DNA from: Paracoccaceae bacterium
GTDB taxonomy: Bacteria; Pseudomonadota; Alphaproteobacteria; Rhodobacterales; Rhodobacteraceae
Length of the DNA stretch: 8,940 bases
Reading direction: 5' to 3'
Assembly (NCBI GenBank): GCA_016937725.1
Contig: JAFGVZ010000150.1
Span: forward strand, 1-8,940
Part shown: piece by piece, positions 1 through 6,523 of the stretch
How positions within the stretch are numbered: the first letter of the stretch is position 1
Layout: every line of letters begins with the position of its first letter
Notes under the pieces: generated by a model
Database searches by the model: none
Told to the model about the DNA's origin: nothing
What the model saw: the letters and a program-made list of their open reading frames with translations, nothing else
Position numbers and translations under genes: made by a program

Positions 1-1
1 A

Positions 2-505
2 CCCGCATGGCCCATGCCGAAGATTTTCCGCATGACCAAGGGCGGCAAGCTGATCGAAGGCATCTTCAAGGGCGAAACGATCAACACACCCTCCATGCTG
101 GCGGTCGAAGATTACCTGTTGGCGCTGGATTGGGCGCGCGAGATTGGCGGCCTGCCAGCGCTGATCGCCCGCTGCGACGCCAATGCCGCCGTGATCGACC
201 GCTTCTGCGCGGCGAATGACTGGATCGCCAATCTGGCCGAAGACCCGGCCACGGCGTCGACCACCAGCGTGTGTCTGAAGTTTACGGACTCAACCATCGC
301 CGATGGCGCGGCTTTTGCTAAGGCAGTCGCTAAGCGGCTGGAAGCCGAAGGCGTTGCGCTGGATATCGGCGCGTATCGTGATGCCCCTGCGGGCCTGCGT
401 ATCTGGTGCGGGGCGACGGTGGAAAACGCCGATCTGGAAGCTCTGATGCCGTGGCTTGACTGGGCCTATCACGCAGAGCGCGCGGCACTCGACGCCGCTG
501 CTTGA
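2..505 (+). CDS. serC: Phosphoserine aminotransferase, C-terminal part (5' end outside window)
   Basis: This is the last 167 residues of SerC, a PLP enzyme that converts 3-phosphohydroxypyruvate and glutamate to phosphoserine and 2-oxoglutarate in cytosolic serine synthesis. The reading frame is open from base 2 with no start needed, so the gene is cut by the window edge; the ATG codons at 7 and 14 are internal or out of frame. The run PMPKIFRMTKGGKLIEGIFK followed by GETINTPSMLAVEDYL matches the alphaproteobacterial SerC type from memory, as does the tail segment with DIGAYRDAP and GLRIWCG. The PLP lysine would lie just upstream, outside the window. serA follows 92 bases later on the same strand, as expected for a serine-synthesis operon. 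It ends in TGA at 503-505. Confidence 0.93.
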   Translation, partial: PAWPMPKIFRMTKGGKLIEGIFKGETINTPSMLAVEDYLLALDWAREIGGLPALIARCDANAAVIDRFCAANDWIANLAEDPATASTTSVCLKFTDSTIADGAAFAKAVAKRLEAEGVALDIGAYRDAPAGLRIWCGATVENADLEALMPWLDWAYHAERAALDAAA

Positions 506-521
506 GCATAAAAGAACACCC

Positions 522-542
522 GTCCCGGGCCTGACCCGGGAC
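522..542 (+). repeat. GC-rich perfect hairpin in the serC-serA gap
   Basis: Arms GTCCCGGG (522-529) and CCCGGGAC (535-542) are exact complements around a 5-base loop CCTGA. No T-tract follows, so it is a poor Rho-independent terminator. It may stabilise the serC message end or be a copy of a short dispersed palindrome, since similar cores occur at 568-588 and 2218-2239. Confidence 0.6.
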
Positions 543-562
543 CTCTCCCTCACCCCCTTAAC

Positions 563-597
563 AGGAGGCCCCGGATCAAGTCCGGGGCGCGACGCAA
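563..597 (+). promoter_or_regulatory. serA ribosome binding site with intervening hairpin
   Basis: A full consensus Shine-Dalgarno AGGAGG lies at 563-568, but 29 bases separate it from the serA ATG at 598, too far for normal initiation. Between them is a perfect 8-bp hairpin, GCCCCGGA (568-575) with TCCGGGGC (581-588), loop TCAAG. If it folds, AGGAG sits in effect 9 bases from ATG, a normal spacing. The only closer purine run, GGGG at 584-587, lies within the 3' arm. The structure is seen in the sequence; its role in translation is inference. Confidence 0.5.
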
Positions 598-2196
598 ATG
601 ACCGCACCCAAAGTTCTGATTTCCGACAAACTCTCTGACGCTGCCGTCCAGATCTTCCGCGACCGTGGTATTGACGTGACCTTTGATCCGTCCATCGGCA
701 AGGACAAGGACAAGCTGCTAGAGGCAATCGGCCAATATGACGGCCTTGCCATCCGCTCGGCCACCAAGGTAACCGAAAAGGTTCTGGCCGAAGCGACCAA
801 TCTCAAGGTCATCGGCCGCGCCGGGATCGGGGTCGACAATGTCGACATCCCCGCAGCGTCGAAAAAAGGCGTGATCGTGATGAACACGCCCTTCGGCAAT
901 TCCGTCACCACCGCGGAACATGCGATTTCGTTGATGATGGCCGTTGCCCGCCAGATCCCCGAAGCCAACGAATCCACCCATGCCGGGAAATGGGAGAAGT
1001 CCCGTTTCATGGGGGTCGAGCTGTTCAACAAGACGCTGGGCGTGATCGGTGCGGGCAACATTGGCGGCATCGTCTGCGACCGTGCGCGCGGGCTGCGCAT
1101 GAAGGTTGTGGCGTTCGATCCGTTCCTGTCGGAAGAGCGCGCCGCAAAGTTGGGCGTCACCAAGGTGGAACTCGACGAACTGCTGGCGCGCGCCGATTTC
1201 ATCACCCTGCATGTGCCGCTGACCGACAAGACCCGCAACATCCTGTCGGCCGAGAATATCGCTAAGACCAAGAAGGGCGTGCGCATCATCAACTGCGCGC
1301 GTGGCGGTCTGGTCGATGAAGCGGCCTTGGCCGAAGCCATCAAGTCGGGCCATGTCGCAGGCGCGGGATTTGACGTGTTTCAGGTTGAACCCGCCACCGA
1401 AAGCCCGCTTTTCGGCCTGCCCGGCGTGGTCGTGACCCCGCATCTGGGCGCGTCTACCACCGAAGCACAGGAAAACGTTGCCCTGCAAGTGGCAGAGCAG
1501 ATGTCGGATTACCTGCTGACGGGTGCGGTGCAAAACGCGCTGAACATGCCCTCTGTCACCGCCGAAGAAGCGCGCGTCATGGGCCCGTGGGTCAAGCTCG
1601 CGGGGCACTTGGGCGCTTTCGCGGGCCAGTTGACAGATGAGCCGATCAAGGCGATCAACATTCTTTATGATGGCGTCGTGGCTGAGATGAACCTTGACGC
1701 GCTGGGCTGCGCGGCCATTGCGGGCGTGATGAAAGCGACCAATCCCGATGTGAACATGGTCTCTGCGCCCGTGCTGGCCAAGGAACGTGGCGTCCAGATA
1801 TCGACCACCACGCAAGACAAATCGGGCGCGTTCGATGCCTATATCAAGCTGACGGTTGTAACGGAAACGCGCGAGCGCTCCATCGCGGGCACCGTCTTTT
1901 CGGATGGCAAGCCGCGTTTCATCCAGATCAAGGGCATCAATATCGACGCCGAGGTGGGCGAGCACATGCTGTATACCACGAACAAGGACGTGCCGGGCAT
2001 TATCGGCACTTTGGGCGGCACTTTGGGCACGCATGGTGTGAACATAGCAAACTTTACCCTTGGCCGTCATGCTGCGGGTGGGGATGCGATTGCGCTGCTG
2101 TATCTGGATGGCGCGCCGAACGAAGGCTCGTTGGCGGCGCTGCGCGCAACCAACCTGTTCCAGCAGGTGCGCCCACTGGAATTTGCGCTGGGCTAA
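598..2196 (+). CDS. serA: D-3-phosphoglycerate dehydrogenase, long form with ACT domain
   Basis: SerA oxidises 3-phosphoglycerate to 3-phosphohydroxypyruvate with NAD, the first committed step of serine synthesis, in the cytosol. At 532 residues it is the long, type-I form. The N-terminal substrate part includes GRAGIGVDNVD (73-83). The Rossmann motif GAGNIG is at 151-156. The catalytic residues are visible as R235 (NCARGG), E264 (VEPA) and H282 (PHLGAST). The part from about 318 to 450 fits the intervening (ASB) domain, and a C-terminal ACT domain (about 456-530) holds KDVPGIIG. In this family the ACT domain senses serine; whether it does so here is inferred. The start MTAPKVLIS matches the family start and no upstream in-frame start exists before serC. 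It follows serC and ends before a terminator hairpin, so the two probably form one transcript. Confidence 0.97.
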   Translation: MTAPKVLISDKLSDAAVQIFRDRGIDVTFDPSIGKDKDKLLEAIGQYDGLAIRSATKVTEKVLAEATNLKVIGRAGIGVDNVDIPAASKKGVIVMNTPFGNSVTTAEHAISLMMAVARQIPEANESTHAGKWEKSRFMGVELFNKTLGVIGAGNIGGIVCDRARGLRMKVVAFDPFLSEERAAKLGVTKVELDELLARADFITLHVPLTDKTRNILSAENIAKTKKGVRIINCARGGLVDEAALAEAIKSGHVAGAGFDVFQVEPATESPLFGLPGVVVTPHLGASTTEAQENVALQVAEQMSDYLLTGAVQNALNMPSVTAEEARVMGPWVKLAGHLGAFAGQLTDEPIKAINILYDGVVAEMNLDALGCAAIAGVMKATNPDVNMVSAPVLAKERGVQISTTTQDKSGAFDAYIKLTVVTETRERSIAGTVFSDGKPRFIQIKGINIDAEVGEHMLYTTNKDVPGIIGTLGGTLGTHGVNIANFTLGRHAAGGDAIALLYLDGAPNEGSLAALRATNLFQQVRPLEFALG

Positions 2197-2214
2197 CTTG
2201 CGCGGAAAGATCAC

Positions 2215-2243
2215 AAAGGCCCCGGCTTGACCCGGGGCCTTTT
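2215..2243 (+). terminator. Rho-independent terminator after serA
   Basis: An 11-bp perfect stem, AAAGGCCCCGG (2215-2225) with CCGGGGCCTTT (2232-2242), encloses the loop CTTGAC and ends in TTTT. It begins 18 bases after the serA stop. The T-tract is short (four T), but the stem is strong and GC-rich. Its reverse complement has nearly the same core as the hairpin at 568-588, so it may also be a member of a dispersed palindrome family. Confidence 0.78.
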
Positions 2244-2287
2244 GCCGTGTTGAGTGCGGCACGAAGCAGGCAAGACAGAACGGGCAG

Positions 2288-3025
2288 ATGCAGGTTTACG
2301 CGATTGGCGATATTCACGGGCATTTGTCGCTCTTGCAGGCGGCCCATGATCTGATCGCACGCGATCGTGCCGCCTATGGCCCTTCCGACGCGCCCATTAT
2401 TCACATCGGCGATCTGGTCGACCGTGGCCCGGATAGCCCCGGCGTTTTGCGCTACCTGCGTGAAGGTGTCGCGCGCGGTGAAAACTGGCAGGTGTTGCTT
2501 GGCAACCATGATCGGCTGCTTCTTAATTTCATCCGTCAGCCAGAATGGCACGATCCCGGCCTTCGTCCCGGCCTGACCTATCTACACCCCTTGATCGGGG
2601 GGCGGGCAACGCTGCAAAACTACGGTGTCGATGCGCGTGCTCTGGACGATCTGTCGCTGGCTTGGGCGCAGGCGCGGGCATTGGTCCCGCAAGATGATCT
2701 GGATTTCATCGCGGCACGTCCGCGCATGATCGATATGGGCGCACAACTCTTTGTGCATGCAGGTGTGCGTCCGGGCTTACCGCTGGAGCGCCAGAGCGAA
2801 GATGACCTGCTCTGGATTCGTGATCCGTTCTTGTCCGACCCGCGCGACCATGGCCCGCTTGTTGTGCATGGCCACACGGCCCTGCCGCGCGCACGCCACT
2901 ATCGGAACCGGCTGAACATCGACAGCTCCGCAGCCTATGGCGGGCCGCTCTCGGCGGTTGTGCTGGAAGGCCGCAAAGCGTGGCTGTTGACCTCGACGGG
3001 CCGGGTCGAATTGGTTCCAGCCTAG
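2288..3025 (+). CDS. PPP-family metallophosphatase (serine/threonine phosphatase-like)
   Basis: This 245-residue cytosolic protein carries the calcineurin-like phosphatase motifs in order: GDIHG (7-11), GDLVDRGPDS (41-50), GNHD (72-75), a histidine in FVHAGV (H157) and VHGHT (194-197). These supply the Asp, Asn and His ligands of a two-metal site. The GDIHG/GDxVDRG/GNHD set is that of PPP protein phosphatases and bacterial relatives such as bacteriophage lambda phosphatase and PrpA/PrpB; symmetrical dinucleotide (Ap4A) hydrolases share it. The true substrate cannot be told from sequence. There is no signal peptide or membrane segment. The ATG at 2288 has only a weak upstream purine run, but GDIHG then lies seven residues in, which is normal for the family. 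It sits 91 bases after serA, beyond a terminator, so it is probably transcribed separately. Confidence 0.88.
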   Translation: MQVYAIGDIHGHLSLLQAAHDLIARDRAAYGPSDAPIIHIGDLVDRGPDSPGVLRYLREGVARGENWQVLLGNHDRLLLNFIRQPEWHDPGLRPGLTYLHPLIGGRATLQNYGVDARALDDLSLAWAQARALVPQDDLDFIAARPRMIDMGAQLFVHAGVRPGLPLERQSEDDLLWIRDPFLSDPRDHGPLVVHGHTALPRARHYRNRLNIDSSAAYGGPLSAVVLEGRKAWLLTSTGRVELVPA

Positions 3026-3156
3026 ACACAATTTCCGCGTATCTTCAAAATCCTATACGGTTCAGAAATAATCTGTGCCAATGTAACCTATGGTTGTAAT
3101 CTGGCCATGGGTGCCCAGCAGGAATCGGCCCCGCGTCCGAAAAACAGGAGATTATC
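3026..3156 (+). promoter_or_regulatory. AT-rich spacer with probable promoter and RBS for the transglutaminase/CoaBC-like unit
   Basis: The first 80 or so bases are clearly richer in A and T than the surrounding genes. TGTAAT at 3095-3100 is a possible -10 box, but no good -35 lies at the usual distance. A small inverted repeat, AACC (3085-3088) and GGTT (3092-3095) around TAT, touches it and could be an operator, though it is short enough to be chance. AGGAG at 3146-3150 is 6 bases before the ATG at 3157 and is a clear ribosome binding site. The promoter assignment is a weak inference; the RBS is strong. Confidence 0.4.
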
Positions 3157-4245
3157 ATGCATCTGCACCATTTGAAGCAGGCCCGCCCCGCGTCGCAAGA
3201 ACAGGCTTTGTTCGAGGATAGCGTTCTGGCGCTGTATCTGGGGCAATACGCGCCCCGCGTGTTCGAGTTTGGTGCGCTATGCCATCTGAGCGAAGGCGAA
3301 AGCTTCACTTTTGGCGGACCAGAGACATTGAATATCGTGCTCGACGGGGTGCTGGTCTCTGACACCGGCTGGCAGGGCCCCGGCTGCCATGTCGAGGGGG
3401 ACGGCACACGTTATACCGTCAAAGGCGCGCAAGCGGTGATCTGGGTATTAGACCGAAGTGCAGAAATGTGGAAAGCCAACGGCCTGCAAGCCTGGCAGGG
3501 TGCATTGAGCAATGCCTGTCGTGCCGCCGAACGCGCGTTGCAGGCCGCGACACCCCTTGCTGTGCTGCCCGACCCTGAAACCCTCAGCGATGTGGATCAT
3601 CCGCAAATCCGGCGCACCGCCGCGCGCTTGCGCCGCACCACGCCAGAGGCCACGGCAGATGCGATCTTCCGTTTCGTGCAGGCAATGCCCTACCGTTTCG
3701 GCAATTGGCAGGAACGCGCCTCTGACACTTTGGCGCGCGGCAATGGCATGTGCACGACCAAGGCCAATTTGCAGGTCACGCTGATGCGAGCTGCCGGTCT
3801 GGAAGCGGGCTTTGTCGAGATGCCCATGTCCATGTCGGTGCTGGGAAAGCTGATGCCAAGCGCGTGGCTGGCCATGATGCGCCCGACCGTGCGTCACTAT
3901 TTCGGTGCCGTCAAACTGGGTGGGCGCTGGCATGCTGCCGATTCGTCCTACAATGACGACAGCATGGGCATTTACCTCGAAAGCTTCCCGGATTACGCGC
4001 ATCTGCTGCCTGCGCATGTCTCGACCGGGAAACCCTATAGCCCGACTGCGGAAAAGAATGGCGTGGACCCATTCGATATTCAGGTCGTGCCGCATCTGAA
4101 CGAAGAGATGAGCAAGAAAAGCCGCTTCTCGCCTGCGCAGTTCGAGGCGCTTAATACACGGCTTGACCGCGCGCAAGGTTCGTGGCGCAATTGGGTGGAA
4201 GAAGATCACCCCGATCTGGGCGCCGGTTTGCGCATTGTCAGCTAA
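3157..4245 (+). CDS. Transglutaminase-like (papain-fold) protein with an N-terminal beta-rich domain
   Basis: This is a 362-residue soluble protein. Residues about 160-275 form a transglutaminase-like core: a Cys in GNGMCTTKANL (C199) starting a helix with LMRAAGLEAG, then H247 in RHYFGAVKLGGRWHAADSS, and D262 in the same stretch, giving a Cys-His-Asp triad. Bacterial members of this superfamily are mostly peptidases or amidases, so crosslinking should not be assumed. Residues about 15-100 are rich in short strands and glycines (LSEGESFTFGG, NIVLDGVLVSD, then a Gly-Pro turn) and recall the beta-roll of cyclic-nucleotide-binding or cupin domains; this is pattern resemblance only. There is no signal peptide, so it probably acts in the cytoplasm. 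The start is supported by AGGAG six bases upstream. The CoaBC-like gene begins 12 bases after its stop, pointing to co-transcription. Its substrate is unknown. Confidence 0.82.
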   Translation: MHLHHLKQARPASQEQALFEDSVLALYLGQYAPRVFEFGALCHLSEGESFTFGGPETLNIVLDGVLVSDTGWQGPGCHVEGDGTRYTVKGAQAVIWVLDRSAEMWKANGLQAWQGALSNACRAAERALQAATPLAVLPDPETLSDVDHPQIRRTAARLRRTTPEATADAIFRFVQAMPYRFGNWQERASDTLARGNGMCTTKANLQVTLMRAAGLEAGFVEMPMSMSVLGKLMPSAWLAMMRPTVRHYFGAVKLGGRWHAADSSYNDDSMGIYLESFPDYAHLLPAHVSTGKPYSPTAEKNGVDPFDIQVVPHLNEEMSKKSRFSPAQFEALNTRLDRAQGSWRNWVEEDHPDLGAGLRIVS

Positions 4246-4257
4246 GGCGGAAAGCGT

Positions 4258-5523
4258 ATGATATTCGACTGGGACTTCTCGGCCCCCACGCCAAGCGACA
4301 TGGGTGACCATGACGTGCCGCCTGCAAGCGAACGTCTTGCTGGCAAGCGCGTGGCGCTTTTGGTGACGGGCGGCATTGCCGCCATGAAAACCCCGCAAAT
4401 CGCGCGGGCGCTGCGCCGGCACGGGGCCGATGTGACCGCTTTCGCCAGCGCCGATGCAATGCGCTATGTTGCCCGAGAGGCACTGGAATGGGCCTGCCTT
4501 GGCCAAGTGGTCGATGGGCTGACATGGCGCGCCGAACACCTGTCCGATGGTGCGCCGTTTGATGCCTATCTGGTTGCCCCCGCCACCCATAACACCATCG
4601 CCAAGATGGCGCAGGGCATCGGTGACACGCTGGTCACATCGGCGCTTATTTCGGCTTTGGGTCGGTTGGAGCAGGGGCGCGCACAGGTGCTGGTCGCGCC
4701 CACCATGCACGGCTCCATGCACAACGCGCAGCTTGTGGACAATTCCAAACGGCTGGCGGCGCAGGGCGTGCATTTCATCGCTCCGCGTGACGCTTACGGC
4801 AAGCATAACCTGCCCGACACGGATGTGATCTGCACTGCCGCTGGGCGCGCGCTGTCTACCTCGGCGCTCAAGGGTAAGCGCATCCTTGTTACCGCCGGAC
4901 CAACGCCCGTGCCCATCGACGGGGTGCGCCGTATCGTCAACCGCTTCCGGGGGCGGCTGGGCGCCGATATTGCAGCGGAACTCACTTGGCGCGGGGCGGA
5001 TGCGGAACTTCTGCTCGGCGACGGGGCATGGCGGCCTTCGGCACCAATGCGCCTCAGCATCGCGCGCAGCTATGACGATTACCGCGACATGGTTGTGGCG
5101 CGCGCCGAACAGGGGCTTTTCGCGGGCATCTTCTCGGCGGGGGTCGCGGATTACCGGCCCAAACAGGTGGTCGATGGCAAGATCGTGTCAGGCAGCGCTG
5201 AATTGCCTTTGCTGCTGGAACCCACCGAAAAGGTGATCGACATGGCCATGGATGCGGGCGGAGATATGCACACGGTCGCTTTCAAATACCTTGAGAAGGT
5301 CTCCGAGGAAGAGCTGATCCGTGTGGCGTCCAAGCGTCTGGACCGCGCGGGCCTTGTCGTCGCAACGCGCGGCGAGGACACCAAGGGCCGCGAGCAGCGG
5401 GCTTTGATGGTGCGCCGGGATGGCGTCACCCCGGTCGAGGGCAAGGCGCGGATCGCCAGCGCGATTGCGGATTATCTGGAAACATTGGCCACGCCGTCAG
5501 ATGAACGCCTCGCGGCGGAATAA
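4258..5523 (+). CDS. Divergent CoaBC-like fusion: Dfp flavoprotein domain plus phosphopantothenate-cysteine ligase domain
   Basis: This 421-residue protein has the two-domain order of CoaBC, which joins cysteine to phosphopantothenate (CoaB) and decarboxylates the product (CoaC, FMN) in coenzyme A synthesis. The CoaC-like half (about 29-200) has VTGGIAA (36-42), the expected active-site His in AEHLS (H94) and APATHNTIAKM (107-117). But the usual PxMNxxMW signature reads PTMHGSMHN (148-156), and the usual Cys flap (ACGExGxGRM) reads AYGKHNLPD (179-187). The CoaB-like half (about 205-410) has VTAGPT (211-216), an Asn in VNRFRGRLG (N228), VADYRP (296-301) and a Lys in GKI (K308). The usual VGFAAET is replaced by VAFKYLE. 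The first 28 residues extend beyond the normal start; no better RBS supports a later start. It may be a CoaBC paralogue with a changed substrate, or the strain's only CoaBC. It is probably translated with the gene 12 bases upstream. Confidence 0.85.
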   Translation: MIFDWDFSAPTPSDMGDHDVPPASERLAGKRVALLVTGGIAAMKTPQIARALRRHGADVTAFASADAMRYVAREALEWACLGQVVDGLTWRAEHLSDGAPFDAYLVAPATHNTIAKMAQGIGDTLVTSALISALGRLEQGRAQVLVAPTMHGSMHNAQLVDNSKRLAAQGVHFIAPRDAYGKHNLPDTDVICTAAGRALSTSALKGKRILVTAGPTPVPIDGVRRIVNRFRGRLGADIAAELTWRGADAELLLGDGAWRPSAPMRLSIARSYDDYRDMVVARAEQGLFAGIFSAGVADYRPKQVVDGKIVSGSAELPLLLEPTEKVIDMAMDAGGDMHTVAFKYLEKVSEEELIRVASKRLDRAGLVVATRGEDTKGREQRALMVRRDGVTPVEGKARIASAIADYLETLATPSDERLAAE

Positions 5524-5558
5524 TGCTTTCATCTTGCCATAAATACTCAAAACCGGAA

Positions 5559-5582
5559 CCCCCGGCCCGCAAGGGTCGGGGG
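5559..5582 (+). terminator. Hairpin after the CoaBC-like gene
   Basis: CCCCCGGCCC (5559-5568) pairs with GGGTCGGGGG (5573-5582) through one G-T wobble, with the GNRA-type loop GCAA. The wobble favours the + strand RNA. It starts 35 bases after the stop at 5523. No T-tract follows, so it may act with Rho or protect the message end rather than terminate alone. Confidence 0.5.
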
Positions 5583-5595
5583 TGACATATAAACT

Positions 5596-5610
5596 TGCGG
5601 CGCAGCCGCA
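5596..5610 (-). terminator. Small hairpin after htpX
   Basis: TGCGGC (5596-5601) and GCCGCA (5605-5610) form a perfect 6-bp stem with a 3-base loop. On the - strand it lies 18 bases past the htpX stop and is followed by AGTTTATAT, a weak T-rich tail. It is plausible as the htpX terminator at this convergent junction, but the short loop and broken T-tract leave doubt. Confidence 0.42.
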
Positions 5611-5628
5611 CCTTTAGGTCAAACCCGT

Positions 5629-6507
5629 TCACCCCCAAGGGTTCGCGCGCCCGCGCGACAGGCTCTGGCCTTGCTCTTCGGCCAGCTTTACCAGCGCGGA
5701 AATCCGGTTTTCCGTGTTCGGATGGGTTGAAAACAGCTTGTCGCGTTTATGCACATGCAGCGGGTTGATAATGAACATATGCGCGGTTTGCGGGTTCGCT
5801 TCAGCGCGGTCATAGTCGATCCGGCTGGCAAAGCCTTGGATTTTTTCCAAGGCCGAGGCCAACCACAGCGGATTGCCGCAGATCGCGGCCCCCACGCGGT
5901 CGGCCTCGTATTCGCGCGAGCGCGATATCGCCATTTGCACCACCGCCGCCGCCATGGGTGCCAGGATCATGACCGCCAGCGTCACGACGATGTTGCCGCG
6001 CTCGCGGTTGCCACCAAAAAACATGGCGAAATTCGCCAGCATCGAAATGGCCCCTGCGAAGGTCGCCGTAATGGTCATGATAAGCGTATCGTAATTACGG
6101 ATATGCGCCAATTCATGCGCCATGACCGCCGCGACCTCTTCGTCGGACATCCGCCGCAACAGGCCGGTTGTGGCGGCCACGGCGGCGTTTTCCGGGTTGC
6201 GGCCGGTGGCGAAAGCGTTGGGCTGGTCTTCGTTAATGACATAGACCCGGGGGCGCGGCATGTTTGCGCCATCCGCAAGCTGATGCACCATGCGCTCCAG
6301 CTCTGGATAGACTTGGCTGTTGCATTCTTGCGCATTGTGCATCCGCAACACGGCCTTGTCTGAATTCCAGTAGGAATATCCGTTCATGCCAATGGCGACG
6401 ACAAAGGCAATCAGCAGCCCCGCACCGCCGCCCAAAGCGTAGCCCACGGCCATGAACAGCGCCGTCATCGCGGCCATCAGAATGGCGGTTTTCGTGTAAC
6501 CCATCAT
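5629..6507 (-). CDS. htpX: Membrane zinc metalloprotease HtpX
   Basis: HtpX is an M48-family protease of the inner membrane that degrades misfolded membrane proteins under envelope or heat stress; its active site faces the cytosol. With the chosen start it has 292 residues, normal for the family. Two hydrophobic segments near the N terminus (about 5-25 and 28-46) are followed by the zinc motif HELAH (H131, E132, H135), two more hydrophobic segments (about 142-164 and 173-194), and SREYEAD (197-203), which supplies the third metal ligand. The tail holds FSTHPNTENRI, typical of the family. The frame stays open upstream to an ATG at 6573, but that part lacks HtpX character. Three ATGs lie at 6513, 6507 and 6504 behind AGAGGA; 6507 gives GAGG a 9-base spacing, while 6513 would leave only 3. 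It is last in a four-gene - strand series, 69 bases after the exported protein gene. Confidence 0.94.
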   Translation of the reverse strand: MMGYTKTAILMAAMTALFMAVGYALGGGAGLLIAFVVAIGMNGYSYWNSDKAVLRMHNAQECNSQVYPELERMVHQLADGANMPRPRVYVINEDQPNAFATGRNPENAAVAATTGLLRRMSDEEVAAVMAHELAHIRNYDTLIMTITATFAGAISMLANFAMFFGGNRERGNIVVTLAVMILAPMAAAVVQMAISRSREYEADRVGAAICGNPLWLASALEKIQGFASRIDYDRAEANPQTAHMFIINPLHVHKRDKLFSTHPNTENRISALVKLAEEQGQSLSRGRANPWG

Positions 6508-6523
6508 CGACATGATCCTCTTT

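Noticed and set aside
456..638. 60-codon + strand frame bridging serC and serA
   Set aside because: It overlaps both genes out of frame and its middle is the translated hairpins; no ribosome binding site supports it as a leader peptide.
576..1343. 255-codon open frame on the - strand at the start of serA
   Set aside because: Ser/Thr/Arg-rich translation typical of the reverse complement of a coding frame; no motif or RBS of note.
718..2262. 514-codon open frame on the - strand opposite serA
   Set aside because: It mirrors a strongly identified gene, its product is rich in Arg, His and Gln with no recognisable motif, and long antisense frames are common in high-GC coding DNA.
2288..3025. The phosphatase as the missing phosphoserine phosphatase of the serine pathway
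   Set aside because: SerB belongs to the HAD superfamily with DxDxT chemistry; this protein is a PPP metallophosphatase beyond a terminator, so adjacency to serA alone does not support that role.
3448..4806. 452-codon open frame on the - strand
   Set aside because: It runs across two well-supported + strand genes and their junction, with shadow-like composition and no family motif.
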